In this document: positions 36,501-47,090 of the stretch, piece after piece
How the letters are laid out: the number at the start of each line of letters is the position of its first letter
Numbering within the stretch: the stretch's first letter is position 1
NCBI RefSeq assembly: GCF_902459465.1
Contig: NC_047082.1
Coordinates: 8,783,407-8,847,406, forward strand
DNA: 64,000 bases
Direction of reading: 5' to 3'
DNA from: Asterias rubens
Taxonomy: Eukaryota > Echinodermata > Asteroidea > Forcipulatida > Asteriidae
Translations under genes and position numbers: made by a program
Notes under the pieces: model-generated
What the model saw: only the letters and a program-made list of their open reading frames with translations
What the model was told of the DNA's origin: nothing
Databases searched by the model: none

Positions 36501-37336
36501 TCGCCAGTCGGTTCACAGTAAACATCTGGGCAGATAAATATGACATCATTCCCGTTGCTGAACTCGTCTACGTCCGACAGGTCATGGACCCCAAGAAAGT
36601 ATTCTACGACCTTCCCTCAAGCATTCTGGACAATATAAAACAAGTTTCCCCAGGCACCAAGTTCTCCGTGAGTTCCGACGATAAGAACGGTCCAGTCTGG
36701 AACCGGAACCTATGGGATCCGATTCTTATAAACGAGAACTCCATAGCGTTTCTCGGCAAGGAGCAAGCCGTGTTGGACGGATCCGGGAGCTGGCTCGTCT
36801 CAAAAGTTCCGTACAAACCGGAGATGAAGACCACACGGACCATAGTTGTAAGCGGGAGAGTGCAATTTGTAGACGCCGATACAGCCGCTCCGTCTGCAGG
36901 GAAATCTGGAGTATACATCTACATACGGAGCACTGGGGTAAATCCGCCTGACCCGGCTGAAGTTCAAGGAATGAGACTAATGATCTCACAGGACGGATCG
37001 CTCATGTTATCCCCTTCAAACTTGAACCAAGCTGGTGCCTATAACATGCAATCCACCGCTAAATTACCAACAAGCGATTGCTACGATTTTCAACTGGTTG
37101 ACAGAGGCGAAACGTATCCGATATACTGTAAGGTGAAGCTACGACAATGCGGACTGCATACAGTAGACGGTGATGGTGAAGCGGGAACCAGTCAGAAGGC
37201 GAGCGTTGAGCTTCATATGAACGTACCGTACGAATCGGAAAAGCAGCTATTTTATGTCGCTGTTAATGGCGGCAGCGACAAAAGTGCTGTTATAATTGAC
37301 GGTCTTTCAGTGGACGAAAGAGTGATCACGAACTAG
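30502..37336 (+). CDS. FAM151/menorin-family membrane protein
   Basis: Five exons: 30502-30637, 32061-32096, 34810-34869, 34990-35154, 35970-37336; every intron is phase 1, giving 587 residues. The family (C. elegans menorin MNR-1, human FAM151A and FAM151B) consists of secreted or membrane proteins with a DUF2181 domain; menorin takes part in an extracellular cue for dendrite branching, while the vertebrate roles are poorly known. Residues about 14-34 form one hydrophobic span after an Arg-rich start, so a type II orientation is likely. DUF2181 runs from about 115 to 370: ISWYSEVNNRGILMEAL, TLSDWLTIVAKFSNKGVKLN, APIWLHANILPGPN, SLGWSTAWSP, VSFSVRAVF and KKVFYDLP align with FAM151. The remaining 190 residues are unassigned. 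The ATG at 30502 has A at -3. FAM151A or FAM151B orthology cannot be settled by eye. Confidence 0.9.
31362..31749. mobile_element. MITE family A in FAM151-like intron 1
   Basis: TTAAAGGCACTGGACACTAT at the left and TAGGGTCCACTGCCTTTAA at the right. Full length, moderately diverged. Confidence 0.85.
32235..32390. mobile_element. Palindromic MITE in FAM151-like intron 2
   Basis: GGGAGACTTTC and GGGCAGCAGACTTACCGGGT are mirrored by ACCCGGTATGTCTGCTGCC and GAAAGTCTCC. CCATTGTTC also pairs across the centre. Confidence 0.8.
32933..34349. mobile_element. 1.4-kb fold-back element in FAM151-like intron 2
   Basis: Arms of about 570 bp (32933-33505 and 33770-34349) are inverted copies enclosing about 265 bp. 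Each arm is itself built from repeats of GAAAAGTGGCCATTTGCTTT, CTGCTACCAGAA(T)AG and ACGTTTTGTGAAAATGC. Outer ends are GGACGGAAAGTGGCC and GGCCACTTTCCGTCC; inner ends are CAAAGGACCGCCCGTGAA and TCACGGGCCGTCCTTTG. Open frames inside are short and arise from the repeats. Confidence 0.9.
34631..34748. repeat. Perfect 59-bp tandem duplication
   Basis: Units 34631-34689 and 34690-34748 look identical, starting ACAGTGTTTATAATTATTTA and ending GGGATACACAAAGTGA. It lies about 60 bp before FAM151-like exon 3. Confidence 0.9.
35189..35535. mobile_element. MITE family A in FAM151-like intron 4
   Basis: GAAGGCACTGGATATTTG at the left and AGTGTCCAGTGACTTTAA at the right. A solo end of the same family (ATTACCAATGGTGTCTAGTG) lies at 35905-35936, just before exon 5. 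Confidence 0.8.
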
Positions 37337-38062
37337 TCGTCGGGTCAGTATCAGGGCCCAATTTCATAAAGCTGTCCAGCAAAATATTACAACTTAACAA
37401 TATTTTTGCCAATCAAAAATTGAATGCGGCGGCATCATTAACAACAATGTACATGTGTTTGTAAACTAATTCGATTTTGGCTGGCAACCTGTTTCTGTTA
37501 AGCAATACCTTTCTGTGCTTAGCAGGTTTGTATGCTTACAGGCGTTATGACATTGGGCGCTGGTTGACGTTGGGGTAAGGGGGGGGGGATGGATGCTGTG
37601 CTGAAAACAAGTGTCCTTTGTTTGATAAAATGACAAGTGGCCTTATGTCATAAAGACGCAAAAGTGATGTACTCTACTAGCGTGCTAGGGAAATTTATTT
37701 GACGATGGGAGTCATAGTCCTACAACTGTTGTCTTTATTCATGTTCTTGTATATTTATTTGTAGAGGTGTTTGTTTGTTTGTTTGCTCAAATTGAGAGAT
37801 TAATTTTAAATTTGATGACAATCTCTCTGCTCCGTGCATCACGGCACTTCGTGGCCCTCTATTGACTAAAGTACATTATAGCAACTGGTCAATTAGACTG
37901 GTCCCCTGTCTTTATCCGCAAGGATAAGACAGGTATGCTTTTCAGAACCAGTGATTTCATCGGATACAGTAATTTTATTGGATACACGTGCAGTGACGTA
38001 AGCTTCCTATATCTGTCTTTTGATTGGTCCGACGTGACGGTTGGAAGCTTCACTTTCTCAGT

Positions 38063-38215
38063 GGGTGCGTTCGTTTAGCTTCCCTGGGTCGACCCCGGTA
38101 TGTGGCGTTTTTTTTTATATAGGACGAACTTGGGTAATTATCTGCACACGTTCGTCCTGGAAAAAGAAAACGCCACACACCAGGGTCGACCCAGGGAAGC
38201 TAAACGAACGCACCC
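38063..38215. mobile_element. Complete GGGTGCGTTCG palindromic MITE
   Basis: GGGTGCGTTCGTTTAGCTTC and CCTGGGTCGACCC are mirrored by GGGTCGACCCAGG and GAAGCTAAACGAACGCACCC. GGACGAACTT pairs with CGTTCGTCC near the centre. Confidence 0.9.
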
Positions 38216-38608
38216 AATGTAAAATGGATGACATAGTGATAAAATGAAATATTGTTAGGAATCCGAAGAGAGGGCGCCATCAATTTGTGCACGGAGCGGT
38301 TAAAATCCAGAGAGCATTATTTCACAAGGACTTTGAAACAATTCCACCTTTGATTTTTCGACTATCGCCAATATTTCTGGTGATTTTTTATTTAACAGTT
38401 TGTTTGTGAATTTCGTGCATTTCTAAGACCGGAGTGAACGATGTTTTTGAATGGTGTAGTGGCCCCGCTCACCTTAAAAAAAAAGGGAGGAATCAGTTAT
38501 TTTGCAGGAAAAATAAGTTTAAGGAATATAATGTTATGCCCCTTGGGAATTCAAATGGGCAATTGCTAGTTAAAATTGTTAAAACGTTTTGAGGCTCACG
38601 AACAGCAT

Positions 38609-38994
38609 TAAAGGCAGTGGACACTATTGGTATTTACTCAAAATAATTTTCAGCATAAAACCTCAATTGGTAACGAGTAATGGGGAGAGGTTGACAATAT
38701 CAAACATTGTGAGAAACGGCTCCCTCTGAAGTGACGTAGTTTTCGAGAAAGAAGTTATTTTCGACGAATTTGATTTTGAGACCTCAAGTTGAGAGTTTGA
38801 TGTCTCGAAATGAAACATCTGAAGCACACAACTTCGTGTGATAAGGGTGTTTTTTTATTTCATTATTATCTCGCAACTTCGACGACCAATTGAGCTCAAA
38901 TTTTCACAGGTTTGTTATTTTATGCATTATGTTGAGATACACCTAGTGAGAAGACTGGTCTATGACTATTACCAATAGTGTCCAGAGTCTTTAA
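38609..38994. mobile_element. MITE family A, full copy
   Basis: TTAAAGGCAGTGGACACTAT at the left; ACCAATAGTGTCCAGAGTCT then TTTAA at the right. Confidence 0.88.
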
Positions 38995-39930
38995 TGTAAT
39001 TGGAATATGAAACCACTTTGTACTTAGAATATTTTCTAATCAATTAAAAAATGGTTGTGCTCACGGAACGGGAAAATAAACGACAAATCCACCCACTCTC
39101 GAAACTGCGTTTGCAAATTATTTATAAGCTTCTTAAAACCATCACTCATCGTGTCAATTTTCTGCGTCTATAAAACTGTATCAAATTAGTGGATTAAAAA
39201 AAATGCATTGTTCAGTCATTTAACTTTTTGAAAGCCTTCGTGTTCAAAATGATTTAGTTTTGTTTCTGTCACTCATACAAAGAGAATGCAATGGCGGCAG
39301 ACTTCGACATGCAAAATGTTAAATACAAAATATGACACAATCAGTCAAATAACAGTTTTACTCTAACATAAAAAAAACAAAGTTTCGAAATAAATTTGTG
39401 AATAAACATTTATCTTACACTAGCGTCATCAGAACCTGTAGCCTACGTCTTAAATTTCGAAAACTAAGTTGGGTCTATTGAACCATTCCGACACCAGGAA
39501 AATGTTGCTCTCATAACCAGTTCTAATCATTTCTATTATTTGTCACACAGACTGCCTTTCCAGGTACTTCTAATTATTTTACATGAGTTCCGGTACATCA
39601 AGGAGATAGACTTGTTGACAAGTCGTAAGGTTTTTGTCGCTGTGATAGCGTTCCGCCTATCCGCGATTCTCGCGATAATGGCGATGTTCTTTCACAATAT
39701 AAACGACTTGTTCACAAGTCTATACAAGGAGACGGTGTTTTAAACTTTACTTTGTGCTCAAACTGAACCAGAAGTGGGTCAATTTTACGTAGTCTCCTGA
39801 ACAAAATCCCTTTATTTTGCTTCTTTGTCAGCCGTAATCCAGGTCATGATTTTGACCTGGAATTTTGTTGAGTGTATGTACTTTCAGACATCAGTTTTTT
39901 TTAGGTAAAATGTGAGATTGTTGAAATTGT

Positions 39931-40464
39931 TTATTTCCTCTGTGACGGTATCATGGGCGCAGACTCTGACGTCTCGCCGGTATCGTGTTCCATGTCCACT
40001 GCATTATGGTACTCTTTACACGTATTTCCCCGGTAGTCCATGGGAACCAGTGATATATCCGATTCGGGATTAGTAAATGCATCCATGTGCGAGTTAACCA
40101 CCAGCAGTTTCTTGCTATTTCTGCTTGCATTGGCTGCCGCAACTCTATCCGTTTTAGACTTCTTCTGCCTCATCGACGAGGAGAACGTCTTTTTGTTCGT
40201 ACCGAGTCCCAAGTCGACCTCTTCGTCGTCGATGACGTTGCCGGCGATTTTACCATCGACAGGGACGAAAACGGTGGCACATGTTGGGTTACTGATGACC
40301 TGTACGGCGTCTATGTTATGTAGAATGACCTCGGGGTTACTGTGCCGTGGGGTTTTCTTGCAGCCGAATTTACAGCAGCAGGCAAAGGCAATGGCGAATA
40401 AAAGCAGGACGACCAGAACGATTAAAGGGATGACCCAGTTCCACGGGATGGAGTACCACACCAT
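39931..40464 (-). CDS. Unrecognised 177-residue single-span membrane protein
   Basis: The sequence begins MVWYSIPWNWVIPL and has one strong hydrophobic span at residues 10-29, followed by a cysteine cluster ACCCKFGCKK that looks like a palmitoylation and stop-transfer site. The remaining 140 residues are polar and acidic, with DDEEVDLGLG, a Lys/Ser patch SSSMRQKKSK and many Ser, Thr and Asn. This suggests a short outside N-terminus and a cytoplasmic tail, as in synaptotagmin N-termini, but no C2 domain or other known domain is seen. An in-frame stop lies just upstream of the ATG, and a good acceptor (TCTCTTTTCAG on the minus strand at about 40505) suggests a spliced 5' UTR. I do not recognise the family. 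Confidence 0.6.
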   Translation of the reverse strand: MVWYSIPWNWVIPLIVLVVLLLFAIAFACCCKFGCKKTPRHSNPEVILHNIDAVQVISNPTCATVFVPVDGKIAGNVIDDEEVDLGLGTNKKTFSSSMRQKKSKTDRVAAANASRNSKKLLVVNSHMDAFTNPESDISLVPMDYRGNTCKEYHNAVDMEHDTGETSESAPMIPSQRK

Positions 40465-43132
40465 CCTGATTACGGCTCAGGGTGAAGGGAGTTTCCTGGC
40501 TCTCTGAAAAGAGAAAGATAAGAACAGACGGATTTCAAGGTTTAGTCTGTTTCATTCGATATACGACCTTTGATAATGTCGACACTCCCACTCGAATCGG
40601 GGCTGGGGGAAAAGGGGGGGGGGGCTGATGAGAGAAACCACGCACCAAAAACTTATGTCAATTGTGCGAATTAAACTTGGCACAAACCATCAGGCAGAGT
40701 GCCAGTTGGCCTTGCTCTTGTTGAAGTGCAACATCATAACATGACCATGGGTACCACGTGTACCAGTGATTATTTCCTTTAATTGGAAAAGGAAGCACGG
40801 ATTTATGACAAATTTTCAAAAAAATTACCTAAAAGTAAAAATACCTCTGAGAAAATGAATCACCCAACTATTCCGTATAATTAGAAAAAGAGGGAGTGAT
40901 AACATTTAAGAATTGCGTCCCAGAATTTATGAAATGATTTGTACTTTTCAAGAATTTAGCTGTGTCGCCCAAATGCGGATGGATGGGTCTGGGATTTATC
41001 GCCCATTTGGGAATTTGTGAGATTGTTAGACTCCGGTTGTCTATATATGGACGTACTTGAGTTATGACGTCTAGAACTAAAGCCAATTGATTTTTCTGAA
41101 AACCCCGCGCAATTAATTTACAACTATGAAGTCGAGTTATAGGCCTTATTTTGTGGGTGGCAATATGGCGCTGGGATAGTGTCTTCATAATAATACACGA
41201 GGAACAGACCTTGTGGTGTTTGCGAGAGTGGTAGTATGACGTCGGGATTGCGTCTTCATTGTATATAGACAAGTAACATTTTTGTTGATGTCGCAGAATC
41301 GACAATGACAGGTGACGTTTAGTGTGACATGCCATGTCATTGCATTTTCTGCATCTCAGGTGACACAGCGTTTGTCAGTTTCCACATGTCATTGCGTGTC
41401 ACACGACGTCATTGTAATAATAATATGAATGTGAATGCACATGTACATAGTCGGTAAAGAGTTCTAATGGAAACACACAACCAACTTTTGTAAAGAAGAC
41501 AACCCATGTAAAAATTTCAGTTTTAGAGGTTGCTTGTTTAGTTGTTAACAATGATATAGCTTGTTAACTCATTATTCAACCAAAAACGTTAAAAAACTAC
41601 ACTTCTATTTATGTTCCCTGCTTTAATGTGTTCTTGGTCAATGTACATTTATCTATCTTACACATGTATGTTGTTTTCATAACATTTTTAACTTTTAAAA
41701 TAGGTTTTGTAGATTTAATAGTTACGACTCGTGTTTCCTTTACTTGGTAATACGTTGTGCGGTTGGTCTGATTTTCGTTATTTTGTTCAGCGCTTTATAT
41801 AGGTATAGTTTTCACGTAAGGCATGCTATAAACCTTACTGCACTTGTATATGCGTGTCGAGTTTTGTCTGCCGACTATTCTAATGCCATGAATTCCGGTA
41901 CGATTACTGAGGTTTGTACACACCAATTAAAAATGGCCGCCGTCTTGCAAGCACACAAGTCAGTGTATAAGTCAAGTTGACACAAAGTGAGGAAGTTAAG
42001 GAAATGATACTTACTCGAGAATATCGGATCTGTTTTCATGCAATGTCGACTTGAAGCTAGAAGTGTTGTCAATTGATTCTTCTTACATCAGTAAATTAAA
42101 ATAACTTTATAGAGTCTTCCTCAAACATCCACTTCCCTCTAAAACAGCCCTAATTACTACAAAGTTATTAATCAAAAATGTGCATAACTTCGGTTACTAT
42201 TGGTTGTATACTCAGAGTCAACCTACACTGAAAGACTGCGTATACGTGCACATGCGCACCGTACCGTTGTGGCGTTTCCGTTTAGGGTGCGTGAACCAAT
42301 TTTTATTAATTGCAGCCAGGAAGTTTAATTTAAGTTTCTAAATATAAACTCTTTGCTCCGTGTGCGTCTGGAAGCTGCTTTAGTTGTTTCTAGAATAGAC
42401 AGACAGTTGCTAAGATGGTTCCGTTAAAGGCACCCTAATGGGTACATTTTGGGACCGAGGGGTAGAGGGGTGGTCCCTATATGATGGAGGGGAGGGTGTG
42501 GCTGGGGGGTAATGATGGATCACAGCTTCAAATGTGGGTTGCGGACGACTAAACAAAACACAAACTGTAAATTTGAAATACATACCGGGCCGACGAGGCG
42601 CAATTCTTTAATAACAGACTTCACCTAGTCCTTCAATTGTAAATTGAATTCAAGCCGGGCCGATATGAGGCACAATTCTTTAGTAAAAGACTTCACCTAG
42701 TCCTTAAAGTATTTTATATCCAAGTGTTGATCTCACCGGATACATTGCGCGTGAAAGCCCCACATCGAACCAACTGACTTGTTTGTGTGATACAACTATC
42801 TCCTCTCCAGTAATTCGTGTTGTGGACAGTAGCTCGTGTTGTGATATCTACATTACAAAATGAACGTAGATAGTCAAGACTAGGGTACACCACGCCCCAT
42901 ATAGAGCACTAAATAGATAAACAATGTGTAATAAAGAGAAGAACCAGGGTTAAAACAACTGAATGACTACATCATGTCTCGAGATAACCCACATAAACTT
43001 CTCAGAGGTGCCCTGTGCTTTTGCTGTGGTGCCCTTTGCAACTTTCCAGTACAAAGTTACGTGTTCCTCATAGAGATGACCCTGACCAGAGCCAAGTTTA
43101 CTCGCTCCTTCAAGAGCCAAGTTCAAGGCTTG
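40465..43132. other. Upstream region of the membrane protein and MADF-BESS 3' flank
   Basis: No recognised gene. It contains a 155-residue minus-strand open frame (40868-41335) of unknown meaning and a degenerate tandem duplication at 42580-42715 (GGGCCGACGAGGCGCAATTC twice). The MADF-BESS 3' UTR should begin at 43132 and run leftwards. Confidence 0.4.
42580..42715. repeat. Tandem duplication, about 72-bp unit
   Basis: Two copies of GGGCCGA..GAGGC(G/A)CAATTC followed by GACTTCACCTAGTCCTT, starting near 42587 and 42658. Confidence 0.75.
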
Positions 43133-45112
43133 TTACATTGACCCGGCTTCAGCCATCTCCAGTTCACTCACAACTTGCAAGATGCGAAGCTGTGCGGACG
43201 TCTTAAGTCTACCAGGTACCCTCCTCATTTTGGGCACCAGACTCAAACAAAACAGCATATCCTCATCCAGGTTGTCTGGTTTCCTACCTCCTTCGTACAT
43301 TGTATACGTGTCATTTACATGCTGAATTGTGTTCATCACTGTCGACCCTATACTGGTGTCCCTTTCGACTGGCTGCGCATGCGACCACGATCGTGTCGGT
43401 GGTGGGTGTTGTCGTTGGTGTTGTTGTGGGGAGTCGTCTATGTTAATGGTCTCGGGTTCGAACGCCGGCTCAACCTTTGGGAAGTCTTGACTGGTACTCG
43501 GGATGTTCAGTTGGTGCACGTCTTCATCGTCGTCAATTACCTGGTCGATCTCATCCTCGTCCTCTTCCTCCCAGTAGGCAGCCGCTAAGAATGGAACAAA
43601 CACGCAGAAAACATCCTACTTTAAAGGCAGTGGACACTATTGGTAATTACTCAAAATAATTATTAGCATAAAACCTTTGGTGACGAGTAATAGGGAGACT
43701 AGGTTGGCGGTATAAAACATTGTGAGGAACAGCTCCCTCTGAAATGACGTAGTTTTCGACAAAGAAGTAATTTTCCACGGATTTGATTTCGAGACCTCAG
43801 ATTTAGAATTTTGAGGTCTCGAAATCAAGCATCTTCGTGTGACCATGGTGCGACAAGGGTGTTTTTTTCCTTCGCTAATTTATTGCAACTTTGACGACCG
43901 ATTGAGGTTAAACTTTCACAGGTTTGTTATTTTATGCATATGTTGAGATACACCAAGTGTAAAGACTGGTCTTTGACGATTACCAATAGTGTACAGTGTC
44001 TTCAAACAATCGATGGCTCAAATCAAAGGTATATTTTCCCGATGTTTGAGAAGAATACATTTATCACTCGGGCTATTCATATCACGTTTTCGAGAAAATG
44101 CACGCCAGATTGGTGTACAATGCCGTGAATTTTAAGCTCGGTCGTTTCATGATGTCAATTAGTATTTCTATATATACTTTCCGATAATTTCAAATCATTT
44201 TTCAAAAACAGCAGAAGATGACTAGATTAAGCTCGAAACGTTGAGACAAATCATTTAACAACTTTAAGAAGCTATTTAAGAAGCTAGTCCAGGCCGATTT
44301 TCTACCTAACCCAGAAAGCAGAACAAACTGTTCTGCCAGAAAAGAGTTGTTCTTTTCAGAACTGAGAAGTCTCCCGAGTTCCAATTCTACTCAGCTGGTA
44401 GAATTTAAAGCAAATAGTCCTCGAAAAAAAATATACCCGGCAAGTAGATACACACAACATGGTCACGTTGCCGCAAACCATATACATTGTAATGTAGACA
44501 CTTCCACACTATGCAATGCCTCAAATACCATCATAATTAATGTCCGAATCGCCGTTTTGTGTTTTGTTGTTCAGACATGTTTTAAACAATACACAGCCGT
44601 ATCCGCTATACACCTGCAGCTCATACAGACTGGATATAACGCACGATCACCCAAGTCAAAGGTCAATATGAAACCTGTGTAATACCTCTACATACATATC
44701 GGGTATACAGACAATCCTTGTCTGTGTGCCATGGTTTGTACCTACCAGATGGACCCTGCATAGCGTCATCATACGTCACTGCCTTTGATTTCCTGTGCTT
44801 AATATGCACAATTAGCCATCGAAGAAACTCATATTTAGGTTTGATAGCAATACCGCTACTACTGCTGTCCAGTCCACCTCGAAAATATCGGATACTTTTC
44901 AAATATCTTGAGAACGATGTACGAATGTTGTTGTAGCGTGTGTGCACGGTTGTCACGTCTGAGTGTAGCTCATTGGCAATCGCCAACCAGGCTTTACGTT
45001 TGTAGAATGGGCTTTTATAATCTAGGCAGGATTTATTGTAGATGCCCTCATATTTCCTGATGGCCGTCATGAGTTCTTGGTTACTGCATGAAGCTATGTT
45101 CACCATCTCCAT
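43133..45112 (-). CDS. MADF-BESS domain DNA-binding protein
   Basis: Two exons, 45112-44746 and 43584-43133, joined in phase 1 by a GT-AG intron, encode 272 residues. Residues 14-110 form a MADF (Myb/SANT-like) DNA-binding domain: ELMTAIRKYEGIYNKSCLDY, AWLAIANEL, VTTVHTRYNNIRTSFSRYLK. An acidic linker follows (EEEDEDEIDQVIDDDED), then a Pro/Gln-rich stretch. Residues 229-266 form a BESS motif, the protein-interaction module of this family: LDEDMLFCLSLVPKMRRVPG then LRILQVVSELE. Such proteins act as transcription factors in insects; others are domesticated from, or encoded by, Harbinger-type transposons. Only one locus is seen and no transposase or terminal repeats frame it. The intron carries a MITE A copy and a fold-back fragment. 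Confidence 0.85.
43621..44004. mobile_element. MITE family A in the MADF-BESS intron
   Basis: TTAAAGGCAGTGGACACTAT begins 37 bp downstream (on the plus strand) of the exon 2 acceptor; the right end is ACCAATAGTGTACAGTGTCT. The acceptor's upstream sequence is therefore nearly all element-free only for a few tens of bases. Confidence 0.85.
44200..44480. repeat. Fold-back element arm fragment
   Basis: AGAACTGAGAAGTCTC, GGCAAGTAGATACACAC and ATGGT..CCGCAAACCA match the right arm of 24190-24688; AAGCTCGAAACGTTGAGAC matches the loop type. Confidence 0.65.
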
Positions 45113-45323
45113 TTTGAGTTTGCGATGTTAGTATCAATCAGATACAGTCATGAACAAAGAGCCTCGTGCATAATCTATACGCGAAGTGTTTCGTCAGCAT
45201 ACACAGAGCGGTAGTCGCGGTCTTGTGTTGTATGCATGCAGCATTATAATTGTCTGTGTCGAGTTTGGGGTACACACGGCCGTACGGAAAGCAGACGCGG
45301 GAAACTGTTTGCGTTGTGACGTG

Positions 45324-45525
45324 CAATCTGCCTGAAGGCCACTTCAAGGTGTTGGCTTTCAATCAGCTATTTCTACAGGGGCTGTTGTTACTTTTACTCC
45401 TGGGGCTGAAACAGGGTTACCCCCTGTAGTCCATTCGGATGTAGGCTTGGGTATCATCCTCCATGATCCATCAAAGCCTGGCTAGATAGCAGAAAGCACT
45501 ACTCCCAAACTTTATCGAAACACAG
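45324..45525. mobile_element. SINE-like element (CCTGAAGGCCACTTCAAGG family)
   Basis: CTGAAGGCCACTTCAAGGTG, CTCCTGGGGCTGAAACAGG, GATGTAGGCT and AGCAGAAAGCACTAC are shared with 53305-53585, where a reversed tRNA-like head follows. Confidence 0.7.
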
Positions 45526-45929
45526 GTCATTTTTTAGGAATTTCAACTCTTCTACGGACCTATTAATAAAATGCCACAGACGAACGACTGCATTATTATG
45601 GTTTATTTTATAGAAAAGGACATACAAATTATAGGCCTATCTTTAGGTAAGCAGTTTGTCTGTACATTAAAATTGCCACTGACATGCTTTTCAATGGGGA
45701 ATACATTTTCTTCTAAATCGATTCAAGAAAGGGAATCGAAACAAAACTTCAGGAACATTTTTGAGGATGGCAGAACAACAAATTGCGGTTGGAGCAGCTC
45801 GCTCGGCCCTTCCGTTGCAACAAAGGCTAACTTTGGGTTTCTTACAATGTAACTTTTGGGTAAATTGAAGCGTGTTTTTTCCCATTTATAAGTTCAAAGA
45901 CATATAGTGGTCAATCAAGAATGCGCCTC

Positions 45930-46225
45930 CATTTTGGCGAAGTGATAGAAAACCTATACTGGGGCAATACTGGCCTAGGGAAGATACACCATTCCGGGCA
46001 AAATGGTAGAAAACTTTTTGTGAAGGCACACCATTTCGGCAAAATGATGAACCTTTAATGGGCCAATGCTGGTTTTGTAGCGGTGCATCATTTTGGGAAA
46101 ATGGTATAGCAAACCTGCACTGGTCCAATACTGGTTTTGCGGCACACCATTTGGGAAAACAGGCAGAAAACCTCTCATTGAGCTAATACTGGTTTTGTAG
46201 CTGCACACCATTTTTTGTCAAAATG
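45930..46225. repeat. Degenerate tandem repeat, about 60-bp units
   Basis: About five units of the form CACACCATTTTGGcAAAATGG, then AAAACCT, then GGGCCAATACTGGTTTTGTAG. CCATTTTGG..AAAATGG inside each unit is itself an imperfect palindrome. Confidence 0.75.
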
Positions 46226-46799
46226 GTATCATATAGAAAACTTTTTCTTTATACGGGTTTGTTGTCATTTTTCTGTTGATTTGCAGTATTGTTGTATTTT
46301 ATTTGTAGAAAAGGCTTCTATGAAGCATTGTATGTGTCAACTGGATATTTTTACAGCATATAGTTGTAAGTTAAGAATAAGTGTAATTTGTACATGACAA
46401 ACGTTTTTATTTATGAAAATAATAAACAATTTGTGTTAACATTTGAAGCCAAATAGTTGTGTGATCAGTATTTTGGACTTGCTGTTTCTTGTATTTGTAT
46501 GGTCAATTTTGTTATACACAGTTATTTATGAAAAAACAGTGCACACTTTTAAAGGAAGTTAACAATTTCTGTTAAACTTTTTGACTGTGAGATATTTGAG
46601 TAAAATGCATGGTTTTTAACATGGGTATAAAACCGAAAATATGAGCATAGTTAAACCGTTTTGAAGAAATTCAGAAGTAAAAACTGGAAACACCCATTTC
46701 CAATTTTGTTGAAATGTTTCCAATACTGTTACATGGTTGTACCTGCAAGTTTACTATTATTTTATTTATAGTTTCTTCTTATAACAAGGATCTCTTGCC

Positions 46800-47090
46800 A
46801 ATAATTGTAGCATGGTTGTACAAAATATGCCTCGTGTGAAAGGACAAACAAAATTCTATTGTCCAAGGTTTTTTGTAAAATCTCGTCAAACATACATTTT
46901 ACAACCATGCTAAAACAAAGCGAGGGACCCCTGTTACATTGCTGTCGTGTGAATAGCGCTTTTGACAAGATTTTGTAAGAGAACTTGGATAGTAGATTTG
47001 TGTTGTCCTTTTACACGAGGTACATTTTGTAAAGTTTTACAACCGTGCTACAATTTAGCATGGTACTCTTGATAAATTGCTCTCGTGTGA
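46800..47090. mobile_element. Inverted-repeat element (GTAGCATGGTTGTA ends)
   Basis: TAGCATGGTTGTACAAAATATGCCTCGTGTGAAAGGACA on the left is mirrored by TGTCCTTTTACACGAGGTACATTTTGTA...ACAACCGTGCTA on the right. An extra inner copy (ACAACCATGCTA near 46900) suggests nesting or rearrangement. Confidence 0.7.

Larger units (their letters stand above)
37337..39930. other. Convergent intergenic region (FAM151-like and membrane-protein 3' ends)
   Basis: The stretch after 37352 matches a dispersed motif group (CAATTTCATAAAGCTG, then CTTAGCAGGTTTGTATGC) also seen near 29540, 51300, 54230-54750 and 55330-55830. A palindromic MITE (38063-38215) and a MITE A copy (38609-38994) follow. No other gene recognised. 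Confidence 0.45.

Noticed and set aside
43133-45112. Active Harbinger transposon
   Set aside because: No transposase, terminal inverted repeats or target-site duplication were seen around the MADF-BESS gene.
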